Shown one piece after another: positions 51,228 to 59,144 of a DNA stretch of 64,000 nt. The translations under genes were made by a program, and so were the position numbers. This stretch comes from Lichenicoccus sp965276875 (GTDB taxonomy: Bacteria > Pseudomonadota > Alphaproteobacteria > Acetobacterales > Acetobacteraceae), in assembly GCF_965276875.1 (NCBI RefSeq), contig NZ_OZ255701.1, forward strand, positions 682,001 through 746,000, written 5' to 3'. The notes below the pieces were generated by a model. It saw only the letters and a program-made list of their open reading frames with translations, was not told where the DNA came from and did no database searches. The first letter of the stretch is position 1. Each line of letters opens with the position of its first letter.

Positions 51228-52169
51228 ATGGATCGGCTTGATCTGGTCAGGCTATTCTTGCGCGTCGCGGAAACCAGCCAAGTTTCGCAGGCAGCCCGCG
51301 ACCTCGGGATTTCGCAACCGACCGCCAGCCGCTTGCTCAGGAAATTGGAGGACCTGTTTGGCAGAAAACTGGTGGACCGGGCGTCGCAGGGGCTGACCCT
51401 GACACAAGAAGGTCGAGACCTGCTTCCGCACGCACGAAAGCTGGCCGAGGCATGGAACGAGGCTAACGATGCGGTCAGAGGCGACGAGGCTCTTTCAGGT
51501 ACGATCCGGGTTGCCGTGCCCATTGCTACTGGCGGAACGTTCCTCGCTGTAATCGCCGCGCGGTTCCAACGTGCTCACCCCGATGTCGCCATCGAATGGC
51601 ACCTGCGCGATGATAGGGTGGACGTGATCGCGCAGGGGTACGATCTGTGGATTCGCGTGGGTGACGTGCATCGCGAAGATCTGGTTGTGCGTGATGTTTA
51701 CCGCATACAGCGCGCGATTGTAGCAGCGGCAGGGTGGCCCGGTATCTCGCATCCGAGCGACCTGCTTCCAATGGCGGCGGTGCGCCTCTCCACCTTCGTG
51801 CCGGGGACAGTCGAATTGACCAATAACGGCGAGATCTACCAGCTTCGACAACGGGCAATGTTCACCACCGATAACCTTCAGGCTGCATGCTCCGCTGTAC
51901 TTGAGGGCGTCGGCTATGCCGTGCTCCCACTTTGGTGTCTGCACGAACACCTTGAGCGGGGAGCTCTGGCAAGCTTATGCGATGACTGGCGACCTCCGAC
52001 GGTGACACTCTCTTTCGCCTATGCACCAAATCGAAAGCGATCACCCCGAGTGGCCGCGTTGATCGCGCATATACACAACGAACTTCAGGATGATAACGGG
52101 TTAGGGATTTCCTTCCTTCGCGACGCTGACGCACTGGAAAGCGTCACCAGGATAAACCCCTCAACTTGA
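51228..52169 (+). CDS. LysR-family regulator of the CMD/SMP-30 operon
   Basis: A 313-residue LysR protein: HTH at residues 4-60 (LDLVRLFLRVAETSQVSQAARDLGISQPTASRLLRKLEDLFGRKLV) and a full effector domain (GTIRVAVPIATGGTFLAVIAARFQRAHPDVAIEWHLRDDRVDVIAQGYDLWIRVG). It is transcribed divergently from the CMD-CMD-SMP30-hydrolase operon, the standard arrangement for an activator and its target. The 212 bp after it hold no recognisable gene. Confidence 0.87.
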   Translation: MDRLDLVRLFLRVAETSQVSQAARDLGISQPTASRLLRKLEDLFGRKLVDRASQGLTLTQEGRDLLPHARKLAEAWNEANDAVRGDEALSGTIRVAVPIATGGTFLAVIAARFQRAHPDVAIEWHLRDDRVDVIAQGYDLWIRVGDVHREDLVVRDVYRIQRAIVAAAGWPGISHPSDLLPMAAVRLSTFVPGTVELTNNGEIYQLRQRAMFTTDNLQAACSAVLEGVGYAVLPLWCLHEHLERGALASLCDDWRPPTVTLSFAYAPNRKRSPRVAALIAHIHNELQDDNGLGISFLRDADALESVTRINPST

Positions 52170-52381
52170 TCACGAAACTTCCTGACGCCGCCGCCGCGTC
52201 ACGGGGTACCGTTCTGAACTGAGCGAACACCCGATCGCGTCTCTCTGAAATTGTGAAGCACGGCTTTGCTTTCGACGACAACTGCTGCGATTCATAGCTA
52301 CGAAGTGCTTGCAGGTCCAAGGACTCATCCGTCAGGTATGGCCGCTATTGCTGTCACAAAGCGTAACGACAGGAGGTGATG

Positions 52382-53128
52382 ATGCGACTTAGAGTCACGC
52401 CAAGGGTCACTCCTCGTTACTGGGTGGCAATTTTACTTGCCAGCATGTGTGGGACAAATCTAGGCGACGTCTTCCCGGATGTTTTCAAGCTCAGCGCTCC
52501 CATCAGCCTTGTCTTTCTGGCCATCTTATTCACGCTTGTGGTCACGCTCGACGGGCTGACGAAGCGAGGCAGCGAAGCATTCTACTGGATTGCGATCCTT
52601 ATCGTGCGGGCGGCCGCAACCAACATCGCCGATTTCTCGATCGACAAGCAGCATTTGGGCTATGTGCCGGTCGGCATCGTGCTCGCCTTAATTTTGGCGG
52701 GGCTCATCGTGTTCTACTATCGGTCTGGACGCCGGCGCGTGACAGGCGACCTTCCGCCGACCAACGGTCTGTACTGGGTCACCATGCTGACCGCAGGATC
52801 TTTGGGCACCATCATCGGAGATGGCGTCGGACATGCCTTTCATTCGGTGCAGGTCGGTGTTCCGATCTCTGCCGGTTTGTCGACGATCGCCCTGGCCCTG
52901 ATCCTCAGCTCTCGCATGCGGATGTCCTGGCGCACGGCGCTGACATATTGGGTCGCCGTTGTCGTGGTGCGGTGGTGGGGCACCAACGTAGGGGACATTG
53001 TGGCCTTCACGGCAGGCCTCTTAGTCAGCCTCGCCATCACCGGCACGGCCATGGCGCTGATCCTCTTCGTTTGGAGGGAGCCGGCGACCGAGCATGACAT
53101 CTTCGCACGGCCGGAGTTCAACGCATGA
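52382..53128 (+). CDS. Membrane protein with four internal repeats (DUF347/COG4705-like)
   Basis: A 248-residue polytopic protein with about eight membrane helices. Four repeat units begin at residues 13, 68, 131 and 189, each opening with an aromatic-Trp pair (YWVAIL, YWIAIL, YWVTML, YWVAVV) followed by a GTN-x-GD type motif (GTNLGD, ATNIAD, GTIIGD, GTNVGD). This matches the pattern I know from DUF347/COG4705 proteins of unknown function, which some annotate as possible metal transporters. AGGAGG 5 bp before the ATG at 52382 fixes the start among three consecutive candidates. Confidence 0.78.
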   Translation: MRLRVTPRVTPRYWVAILLASMCGTNLGDVFPDVFKLSAPISLVFLAILFTLVVTLDGLTKRGSEAFYWIAILIVRAAATNIADFSIDKQHLGYVPVGIVLALILAGLIVFYYRSGRRRVTGDLPPTNGLYWVTMLTAGSLGTIIGDGVGHAFHSVQVGVPISAGLSTIALALILSSRMRMSWRTALTYWVAVVVVRWWGTNVGDIVAFTAGLLVSLAITGTAMALILFVWREPATEHDIFARPEFNA

Positions 53129-53307
53129 GGCGCAGGCCACCATCCCGCTATAGTTGCGGGAAACCTTCGGATACCGTTGGCGAAATCAGGGAAGCGCAAA
53201 ACAATTGGACTCCGCCGGAAGCCCAGGCGACGAGGTGAAGCCCGACCGCGGGAGGTAGGGCGCCGCTTTGAGGAGCTGACCTACGCGTGACGCCGAGGCC
53301 CGAGCCA

Positions 53308-54129
53308 TCACGATGCTGCCGCCCTTTCATCGAGCTGGAGCCGTGCGGCCCATCGCAGCACGGCCTCGGCGACAAGGTCCGGCTGCTCGGGAAACAGCGC
53401 GTGCGAAGCATCGTCGATTATGACCGTCGTCGCCCGATCGCCCAAACCTTCGTCCATCTCTGACCACAGGTTCTGCGGCTTGAACGGGTCGAAGCGTCCG
53501 ATGATCTCGAGTATTGGTGCCACACCGCCGAACGCGAAAGGATCGAGCTTGGTCGCTTTCAACGCGCCCAGCTGCATAGCAAGCGTCTCGGGGTACCAGC
53601 CGTCCAACCACGGACTTGGATCATGTCCCGGCACGAAAAAGGCAAGATGTAACGCAGCGAGCCGCTCCTCCTCGGGGCGGGTAGGATCGCCGGCGATCAT
53701 GGGAGACTCGGCAACTTCGGGCGCGATCGTGGAAGCCGCCGCCGGCGCCGCTGGCGCTAGAATGACGCCGCGCACCAGGTCAGGGTAATCCACCGTAAGG
53801 GCGTGCGCGACGAAGTTGCCGAAAGCGTGACCGAGCACGACGGCCGGTGCATCGCCGAGCTTTCGGATCACGCCGGCGACGTCATTGACGAGATCGCTTA
53901 TATTTACGCCCTTCATTGGCCCGCTGGAACCTGCGATGCCACGCGGCTGCGGGCGCAGCACCCGCCAACCTTCCGCGACCATCAGGTCAGTGACACGATC
54001 GAAATCGTCGAACCCGTCGCGGCCATAGGATGGCAGCATGACCAGCGTCGGCCCGGCGCCATCGATGCTTGTTACGATCTTGCTGTCGCCTGCCGTTACG
54101 GTTTCCAACCAGCGCAACCGGTCAGCCAT
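53308..54129 (-). CDS. Alpha/beta-hydrolase fold protein, paralogue of 48,063-48,854
   Basis: A 273-residue protein that matches the hydrolase at 48,063-48,854 over its whole length, with long identical stretches (RWLETVTAGDSKIVTSIDGA, PTLVMLPSYGRDGFDDFDRV). It has the same GHAFGNFVA elbow with alanine at the nucleophile position, and the same terminal DDASHALFPEQPD. The C-terminus carries ten extra residues. It stands alone as the last gene before the tRNA-Leu. The two copies form a diverged direct repeat of about 790 bp, 5.2 kb apart. Confidence 0.8.
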   Translation of the reverse strand: MADRLRWLETVTAGDSKIVTSIDGAGPTLVMLPSYGRDGFDDFDRVTDLMVAEGWRVLRPQPRGIAGSSGPMKGVNISDLVNDVAGVIRKLGDAPAVVLGHAFGNFVAHALTVDYPDLVRGVILAPAAPAAASTIAPEVAESPMIAGDPTRPEEERLAALHLAFFVPGHDPSPWLDGWYPETLAMQLGALKATKLDPFAFGGVAPILEIIGRFDPFKPQNLWSEMDEGLGDRATTVIIDDASHALFPEQPDLVAEAVLRWAARLQLDERAAAS

Positions 54130-54435
54130 GATATCTCTCCGTTGAGTGAATCTGGGTTAGGCGATTGGCGGACACTTGACGTGGAGCGACTCGCCAATTC
54201 GTGGGTTTCGGCCGATAACTGAGCGCTGACGCGTCGTTCGAAGAGATCCGCCACAACGCCCGACCTGGGGCTCCGGTGAGCTTGGTGGGTGATAGAAACT
54301 CCTCAAATGTAGATTGCCCTATCTTCGAGGTGCGAACCGCACGAGGATCTGCGAGCCGCAAAAGAATAGCCTTTTTAGCTCCACATACCGCCGGGCTGGA
54401 TGGAAGCTAAGTCATTGGTTTATAATTAGAAATTG
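54130..54435. other. Gene-free stretch between the last cargo gene and tRNA-Leu
   Basis: No open frame with plausible start, length and codon use, no integrase fragment and no clear dyad was found in these 306 bp. The final 80 bp are AT-rich (TTTTTAGCTCC, TTGGTTTATAATTAG). As the segment touching the tRNA 3' end it is where element attachment or integrase-binding sequences would lie. Confidence 0.5.
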
Positions 54436-54520
54436 TGGTGCGGGCGGTCGGAATCGAACCGACACTCCTCTCGGAACCGGATTTTGAATCCGGCGCGTCT
54501 ACCAGTTCCACCACGCCCGC
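54436..54520 (-). tRNA. tRNA-Leu (anticodon CAA), complete
   Basis: Read on the minus strand: acceptor GCGGGCG pairs with CGCCCGC, discriminator A and encoded CCA at 54436-54438. The anticodon loop is TTCAAAA on a CCGGA/TCCGG stem, and the variable arm is long (class II tRNA, as expected for Leu). The T arm contains GGTTCGATTCC. It is intact and should be functional. Its 5' half is duplicated at 54,650-54,689. Confidence 0.95.
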
Positions 54521-54649
54521 GTCGAGCCGCTTGGCTCCTATGTGGCTCCTAGCCCATTTCAGCCTGTTTGGGGAGACCCATCCAGAGCCGCGCTAAGCGC
54601 CTGTATTCGCGTCAGAAAAAATAAATCCTCTAGAACCAACACCAAACCC
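54521..54649. other. 129-bp spacer with direct repeats between intact and partial tRNA-Leu
   Basis: TGGCTCCTA occurs twice, at 54532-54540 and 54543-54551, 11 bp (one helical turn) apart. The remainder is AT-richer than the flanks. The spacing resembles arm-type binding sites of tyrosine recombinases. It may be the remnant of a deleted element or one attachment-site arm. Confidence 0.45.
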
Positions 54650-54689
54650 TTTTTGAGTCCGGCGCGTCTACCAATTCCACCACACCCGC
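54650..54689 (-). pseudogene. tRNA-Leu(CAA) 5' half, attachment-site remnant
   Basis: On the minus strand the sequence starts GCGGGTGTGGTGGAATTGGT, matches the intact tRNA-Leu with three substitutions through the D arm and the 5' strand of the anticodon stem (GCCGGA), and departs right after the anticodon loop (CTCAAAA). The 3' half is absent. A break precisely at the anticodon loop is what integration by a tyrosine recombinase crossing over there would leave. Confidence 0.8.
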
Positions 54690-54736
54690 AGGCAAGCCCG
54701 TGGGCTATCACGATCCACGCGCGCCCGGAAGGGATT

Positions 54737-55645
54737 TCAGACCCTGATGAAGTCGACGAAGGCCCGCAGCGGCGCGGGCAGGTAGCGGCGCCCAGGGTAG
54801 TAGAGGAAGGGGCCTGGAAAGCTCTGCCACCAGGGCTCCAGCAGCGCCACCAGGGCGCCGGACTCAAGGTGCGGCTTGAGCCAGTCCTCGAACAGGTGGA
54901 CGATGCCAAGACCGTCCATGGCGGCCGTGACGGAGAGGTCGACCGCGGCACCCACACGCACCACCAGCGGTCCCGTCGGGTCGATCCGAACCAGTTCGCC
55001 GTCCCGCTCGTACTCCCATGCCGGCATCGCACCACTGCGGAACTGGCCGCGCAGGCAGGCGTGCGCGAGCAGATCGCTCGGATGCGCGGGCACGCCGTGC
55101 GCGGCGAGATACGCCGGAGATGCGGCGGTGGCGAAGCGCTGCACGCGCGGGCCGATCGGTACCGCGATCATGTCCGGCTGCAGCCGCTCGTCATAGCGGA
55201 TGCCGGCGTCGCAGCCCTCGGCCAACAGATCGACGAAGCTCTCCTCGACGACCACTTCGAGACGGATCTCAGGGAAGGCATGCAGGAAACGGGACACGAT
55301 GCCGGGCAGCACCAGGCGCGCCGCACTCGCGGGCACATTGAGGCGCAGCGTGCCCGCCGGCCGGTCGCGGAACGCGTTCACGACGTCGAGGGCAGACGCC
55401 ACCTCGTCAAGTGCCGGCAGCAGCCGCTCGGCCAGGCGCCGGCCCGCCTCCGTGGGAGCCACGCTGCGCGTGCTACGGTGCAGCAGCCGCATGCCGAGCT
55501 GCCTCTCCAGCCGCCGCACCGCCTCGCTCAGCCCGGAGGCGGAGCCGTCGCCCAGCCTGCCGCCACTCAGTCTCGCCGCCTCGCGAAAGCCGCCTGCCCG
55601 TACAACTGCCACGAAGATGGAGAGGTCCCGAAGATCCGCGGCCAT
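54737..55645 (-). CDS. LysR-family regulator
   Basis: A 302-residue regulator. HTH at about residues 5-68 with a small insertion (RLSGGRLGDGSASGLSEAVRRLERQLGMRLL), then an effector domain (GTLRLNVPASAARLVLPGIVSRFLHAFPEIRLEVVVEE) to the C-terminus. It diverges from the aldo-keto reductase gene with a 97-bp intergenic region and probably regulates it. First intact chromosomal gene to the right of the integration site. Confidence 0.86.
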   Translation of the reverse strand: MAADLRDLSIFVAVVRAGGFREAARLSGGRLGDGSASGLSEAVRRLERQLGMRLLHRSTRSVAPTEAGRRLAERLLPALDEVASALDVVNAFRDRPAGTLRLNVPASAARLVLPGIVSRFLHAFPEIRLEVVVEESFVDLLAEGCDAGIRYDERLQPDMIAVPIGPRVQRFATAASPAYLAAHGVPAHPSDLLAHACLRGQFRSGAMPAWEYERDGELVRIDPTGPLVVRVGAAVDLSVTAAMDGLGIVHLFEDWLKPHLESGALVALLEPWWQSFPGPFLYYPGRRYLPAPLRAFVDFIRV

Positions 55646-55742
55646 TGTCCACCGCTCCGCACAGCCTGTGCCGAGTGTGAGGCCTTATCGCACGCCTTGG
55701 CGCAATCCCATATTCACGGCGTAGCAACAGTGGAGCAAAGCC

Positions 55743-56621
55743 ATGACCGACCTCAATCCTGCCGGCACTTTTTCGTTGGGCGACCGCGTGGTGGACCGCC
55801 TCGGCTATGGAGCGATGCAGCTTGCCGGGCCCGGCGTGTTCGGGCCGCCCAAGGATCGCGACGCGGCTCTTGCGGTGCTGCGAGACGCGGTGACCGCCGG
55901 CATCAACCACATCGACACCAGCGACTTCTATGGTCCGCACATCACCAACCAATTGATCCGCGAGGCGCTGCACCCCTACCCGCAGGACCTCACCATCGTC
56001 ACCAAGGTCGGCGCAATACGCGGCGCCGATGCCTCGTGGAACCCGGCACAGAGCCCCAGGGAACTGACCGCCGCGGTGCACGACAACCTGCGCAATCTAG
56101 GAATCGAGGTGCTCGATGTCGTCAACCTGCGCGTCATGGGCGCAACCCACGCGCCGAGCGAAGGCTCGATCGCAGAGCAATTCGCAGCCCTCGCCGAACT
56201 GCGGCGCCAGGGTCTGATCCGCCATCTTGGGCTCAGCAACGTGACCGCAGCCCAGGTCGAGGAAGCGCGCACGATCGCGCCGGTGGTCTGTGTGCAAAAC
56301 CACTACAACCTCGCGCACCGTGGCGACGACGCCCTGATCGACACGCTCGCCGGAAACGGCATCGCCTATGTGCCGTATTTTCCGCTCGGCGGCTTCGATC
56401 GGCTGCAATCCGCGACCCTGTCGCGCGTCGCCGAGCAGCTTGATGCGACGCCGATGCAGGTGGCGCTCGCCTGGCTGCTGAAGCGCGCGGACAATCTGCT
56501 GCTGATCCCGGGCACGTCCTCGACGGCCCATCTTCGCGAGAACCTGGCGGCGGCCTCGCTGTTGCTTCCCGACGGGGCGCTGGCGGAACTCGGTCGGATC
56601 GGCGATGCCGCGCCGCTATAA
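55743..56621 (+). CDS. Aldo/keto reductase
   Basis: A 292-residue (beta/alpha)8 NADPH-dependent oxidoreductase. Catalytic residues by position: D58 and Y63 in HIDTSDFYG, K88 in VTKVGA. The C-terminal cofactor region is LLKRADNLLLIPGTSSTAHLRENL. Related proteins reduce aldehydes or sugars; the substrate is not evident. It overlaps the 3' end of the convergent cysH gene by 6 bp. Confidence 0.87.
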   Translation: MTDLNPAGTFSLGDRVVDRLGYGAMQLAGPGVFGPPKDRDAALAVLRDAVTAGINHIDTSDFYGPHITNQLIREALHPYPQDLTIVTKVGAIRGADASWNPAQSPRELTAAVHDNLRNLGIEVLDVVNLRVMGATHAPSEGSIAEQFAALAELRRQGLIRHLGLSNVTAAQVEEARTIAPVVCVQNHYNLAHRGDDALIDTLAGNGIAYVPYFPLGGFDRLQSATLSRVAEQLDATPMQVALAWLLKRADNLLLIPGTSSTAHLRENLAAASLLLPDGALAELGRIGDAAPL

Positions 56622-57380
56622 GACGGGGGCGGCGTCGTGGATGCCGCACTCGATCTTTCTCGAGCCCGCCCAGCGTCCGGCGCGCGCATCCTCTCCCTCG
56701 CCGACCGCGCGTGTGCAAACCGCGCAGCCGATCGACGGATAGCCGCGCGCCACCAGCGGATGCTGCGGCAGCGCGCGACGTTCCATTTCGTCGTGGATCC
56801 GGCGTGCGTCCCAGTCGGCAAGCGGGTTGAGCTTGATTTGGTCGCCGACCCGCTCGACGAACGGCATGGCGGCACGGGTCGTGGTCTGGAATCGCTTGCG
56901 ACCCGAAATCCACGCATCAAAGGGGGATAATGCCCGCTCCAGCGGCACCACTTTGCGCAGGCTGCAGCACGCATCCTGATCGTAGTACCAGAGCTCACCG
57001 GTCGGATCACCTGCGGCCAGTGCGGTCTGGCGCGGGGCCACATCGCGCACGTCCAGCAGACCAAGATGCTCGGCCAGTTGCGCGCGGTAGGCCAGCGTCT
57101 CCGGGAAATGCTTGCCGGTCTCGAGGAAGATCACCGGCACCGAAGGGTCGATCTCGGCCACGAATGCCAGCAACAGGGCTGACTCCGCGCCGAACGAGGA
57201 GACCGCCGCGATCCGCCGCCACAGCACGCCCTCGACGGCGTGGCGCAGGATGTCGCGGCCATCGGCGCCCTCGCGCTGCATCGCCTGCAGCTGTACATAC
57301 GCGTCGTCGGCGGCAATCTCCTCGCCACGCGAGAGAAAGCTGTCGACAAGGTTCGACGGGAAGGAAGCAGGCACGTCCAT
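56616..57380 (-). CDS. cysH: Assimilatory sulfonucleotide reductase CysH (APS-reductase type)
   Basis: A 254-residue reductase of the cysteine pathway. The PP-loop segment SSFGAES lies at residues 61-67. Iron-sulfur ligands C138-C139 and C219/C222 (CAVC) mark the [4Fe-4S] adenylylsulfate-reducing branch, and the catalytic cysteine is C245 in ECGIH. It reduces APS (or PAPS) to sulfite with thioredoxin. ATG 57380 is chosen, since upstream residues do not fit the family. It is unrelated in detail to the PP-loop protein at 986-1,843. Confidence 0.9.
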   Translation of the reverse strand: MDVPASFPSNLVDSFLSRGEEIAADDAYVQLQAMQREGADGRDILRHAVEGVLWRRIAAVSSFGAESALLLAFVAEIDPSVPVIFLETGKHFPETLAYRAQLAEHLGLLDVRDVAPRQTALAAGDPTGELWYYDQDACCSLRKVVPLERALSPFDAWISGRKRFQTTTRAAMPFVERVGDQIKLNPLADWDARRIHDEMERRALPQHPLVARGYPSIGCAVCTRAVGEGEDARAGRWAGSRKIECGIHDAAPVL

Positions 57381-57477
57381 TTCAGCAACCACGATCTCAA
57401 TGCAGCGCGAATATAGCGATCGCACGCTGCCATGGAAGGGTTTGCGTTATCCAACAGCCCAGAAATGTGTTTTTGGC

Positions 57478-58551
57478 TTAGCCGCTCCTGCCCACGCTTC
57501 CCAGCGCCCGCACATTTGCCGTAAACCGCTTCGCCAAACCACTGGAATCACTCGCCTCGGGCGTGAGTCCGAGGAGTTTCAGCTCGTCCATATATTGTGC
57601 GATCTGATTGCGTAGATTAGGCCCGACGGGATGCACCGGGCCGCCCTCTGCATGCAGCATGCGGGCGGCCTCCGGCTGTGTCAGGCCATTCTCCTGCGCT
57701 GCCAGCAATTGGCTGATCCGTGGCGGATGCCGCGCCGCCCAGACCACTGCCTCCTGCATGGCCTGGCTGATCGCAAGCACGACCCCCGGGCTGTCGCGCA
57801 GCATCGCCCCACGCACGCCGAGAACCCGGCTGACGCGAATCGCGTAGCTTCCGGTCTGGCTGCTGGCGAGCTGATCAAAGCCCAGCGACTCGCCGAGCCG
57901 CCAGATCGCCGGATCGTGCCCGATGATCGCCTGCACGTGGCCTTGCGCCAGTGCCGCACCGAGTGTTGCCTCGTGAAATACACGCCAGGTGACATCGCGG
58001 TCAGGGTGCATGCCCTTGCGACGCATCATGATCGAGAAGAACAGCCGATCCGGGTCGTCGGGATCGGGATTGGCGGTGCCGATCGCATGGCGGTAGAGAT
58101 CCTCGATGCGGTGCATCGGCGCATGGCGCCGGATCAGCAGACGCGAATTGCCCGCCCGCAGCCCACATACCAAACGCGCATCAAGCCCGTCCTGAAGCGC
58201 CGGCAGCCAGGCCAGCACTGGGGCTATCGCGCCGTCGGCCCGGCCGGACCGTATTGCCTCGATCGCGGCGCGGCCGGAGGTCACGCCCGGCGCCATGGCG
58301 ACAACCATATGATAACGCGCGAAGATGTCCTGGTCGTGAGCTGCGAGCAGTGCCGGGTCATCCTGCGGCGCCGCCGTGGCCAGGGTCAGCGCCTGCATCG
58401 CGGAACCTTGCGTGAGCCGCTGCGCTCTCGCGTGCGGTCGGCCCGCTTCGCGCGCGAGAAGGCCGCCCGCGACCGCAAGCCCGAGCAGCGGCATGCCGAG
58501 GCGGATCAGCCGGCGGCGTTCGAGCCGGGAGTGCCGCGCCTGTTCGTCCAT
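57478..58551 (-). CDS. ABC-type substrate-binding protein, sulfonate/nitrate-like
   Basis: A 357-residue exported protein; ATG 58551 follows GAGGAG. The N-terminus ERRRLIRLGMPLLGLAVAGGLLA is Tat-like (twin arginines followed by a hydrophobic stretch). The mature part resembles NrtA/SsuA-type binding proteins: LTLATAAPQDDPALLAAHDQDIFARYHMVVAMAPGVTSGRAAIEAIRSGRADGAIAPVLAWLPAL. Beside cysH it may bind a sulfonate or sulfate ester, but no permease or ATPase gene is adjacent. Confidence 0.72.
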   Translation of the reverse strand: MDEQARHSRLERRRLIRLGMPLLGLAVAGGLLAREAGRPHARAQRLTQGSAMQALTLATAAPQDDPALLAAHDQDIFARYHMVVAMAPGVTSGRAAIEAIRSGRADGAIAPVLAWLPALQDGLDARLVCGLRAGNSRLLIRRHAPMHRIEDLYRHAIGTANPDPDDPDRLFFSIMMRRKGMHPDRDVTWRVFHEATLGAALAQGHVQAIIGHDPAIWRLGESLGFDQLASSQTGSYAIRVSRVLGVRGAMLRDSPGVVLAISQAMQEAVVWAARHPPRISQLLAAQENGLTQPEAARMLHAEGGPVHPVGPNLRNQIAQYMDELKLLGLTPEASDSSGLAKRFTANVRALGSVGRSG

Positions 58552-58645
58552 GATCGTCTCCTCGCGCGCCAAGCTGTCACGCACCGGCCTTCATGCGCCA
58601 AGCTTTGCTTTTCCGGTGATGCGTCGCTATACGAACGCGCGCCGA

Positions 58646-58721
58646 TCCCGGATAGCTCAGTTGGTAGAGCAAGCGGCTGTTAACCGCTCGGTCGTAGGTT
58701 CGAGTCCTACTCCGGGAGCCA
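58646..58721 (+). tRNA. tRNA-Asn (anticodon GTT)
   Basis: Acceptor TCCCGGA pairs with TCCGGGA; anticodon loop CTGTTAA; T arm GGTTCGAGTCC; CCA is encoded at 58719-58721. Standard 76-nt cloverleaf. Confidence 0.95.
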
Positions 58722-58778
58722 TCTCTCCAGATGGCGCTGATGCTTGGCAAAGCCGTCGAAATCCGCAAGATGGCCGCC

Positions 58779-59144
58779 ATGACCAGCACTCCTCCGGCCC
58801 CGCTCGCGGACGCGATCGAGATGAACACGTTCGACCAGGTCGATATCCGCGTCGGCACCATCGCCGACGCCAAGCCGTTCCCCGAGGCCCGCACCCCGGC
58901 GATCCGGCTATGGATCGATTTCGGAGGGGGCATCGGCGTCAAATGCTCGTCCGCGCAACTCACCCGTCACTACACGCCCGACCAGCTCATCGGCCGGCAG
59001 ATCTGCGCCGTGATCAACCTGCCACCGCGCCGGATCGGTCCCTTTGTCAGCGAGGTGCTGACCCTGGGCATGCCGGATCCGAGCGGCGCGCCGGTGCTGA
59101 TCCGCCCCGACCACAAGGTGCCGGATGGCGGCAGGCTGTTCTGA
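58779..59144 (+). CDS. csaA: CsaA-like tRNA-binding protein
   Basis: A 121-residue protein of the OB-fold tRNA-binding family (EMAP II/Arc1p type). The core DQVDIRVGTIADAKPFPEARTPAIRLWIDFG, then KCSSAQLTRHYTPDQLIGRQICAVINLPPRRIGPFVSEVLTLG, matches CsaA over its full length. ATG 58779 is chosen; ATG 58821 just before the core (107 residues, nearer to the 110 of B. subtilis CsaA) is also possible. Role: export-related chaperone and tRNA binding. It abuts gpt with no gap. Confidence 0.82.
   Translation: MTSTPPAPLADAIEMNTFDQVDIRVGTIADAKPFPEARTPAIRLWIDFGGGIGVKCSSAQLTRHYTPDQLIGRQICAVINLPPRRIGPFVSEVLTLGMPDPSGAPVLIRPDHKVPDGGRLF

Larger units (their letters stand above)
1..54435. mobile_element. Integrative and conjugative element with cargo, left end outside window
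   Basis: The stretch carries its own replication (RepA with iterons), partition (ParA, ParB-like), mobilisation (relaxase, TraG, TraF) and a near-complete Trb mating-pair apparatus, plus anti-restriction genes and metabolic cargo. The gene order repA-parA-traF-relaxase-traG-trb is that of Tn4371-like ICEs. The right boundary is placed at the 3' end of a tRNA-Leu gene, beyond which housekeeping genes start. The left boundary and the integrase are not in the window. Whether the cargo at 38.3-54.1 kb belongs to the same element or to a second accreted one cannot be decided from this sequence alone. Confidence 0.8.

Noticed and set aside
54130..54435. Integrase gene expected next to the tRNA
   Set aside because: No reading frame with tyrosine-recombinase features is present; the recombinase must lie outside the window or be lost.
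54542..56443. 633-codon plus-strand frame from the tRNA-Leu region into the aldo-keto reductase gene
   Set aside because: Antisense to a complete LysR gene and out of frame with the reductase; residue composition is that of a shadow frame.
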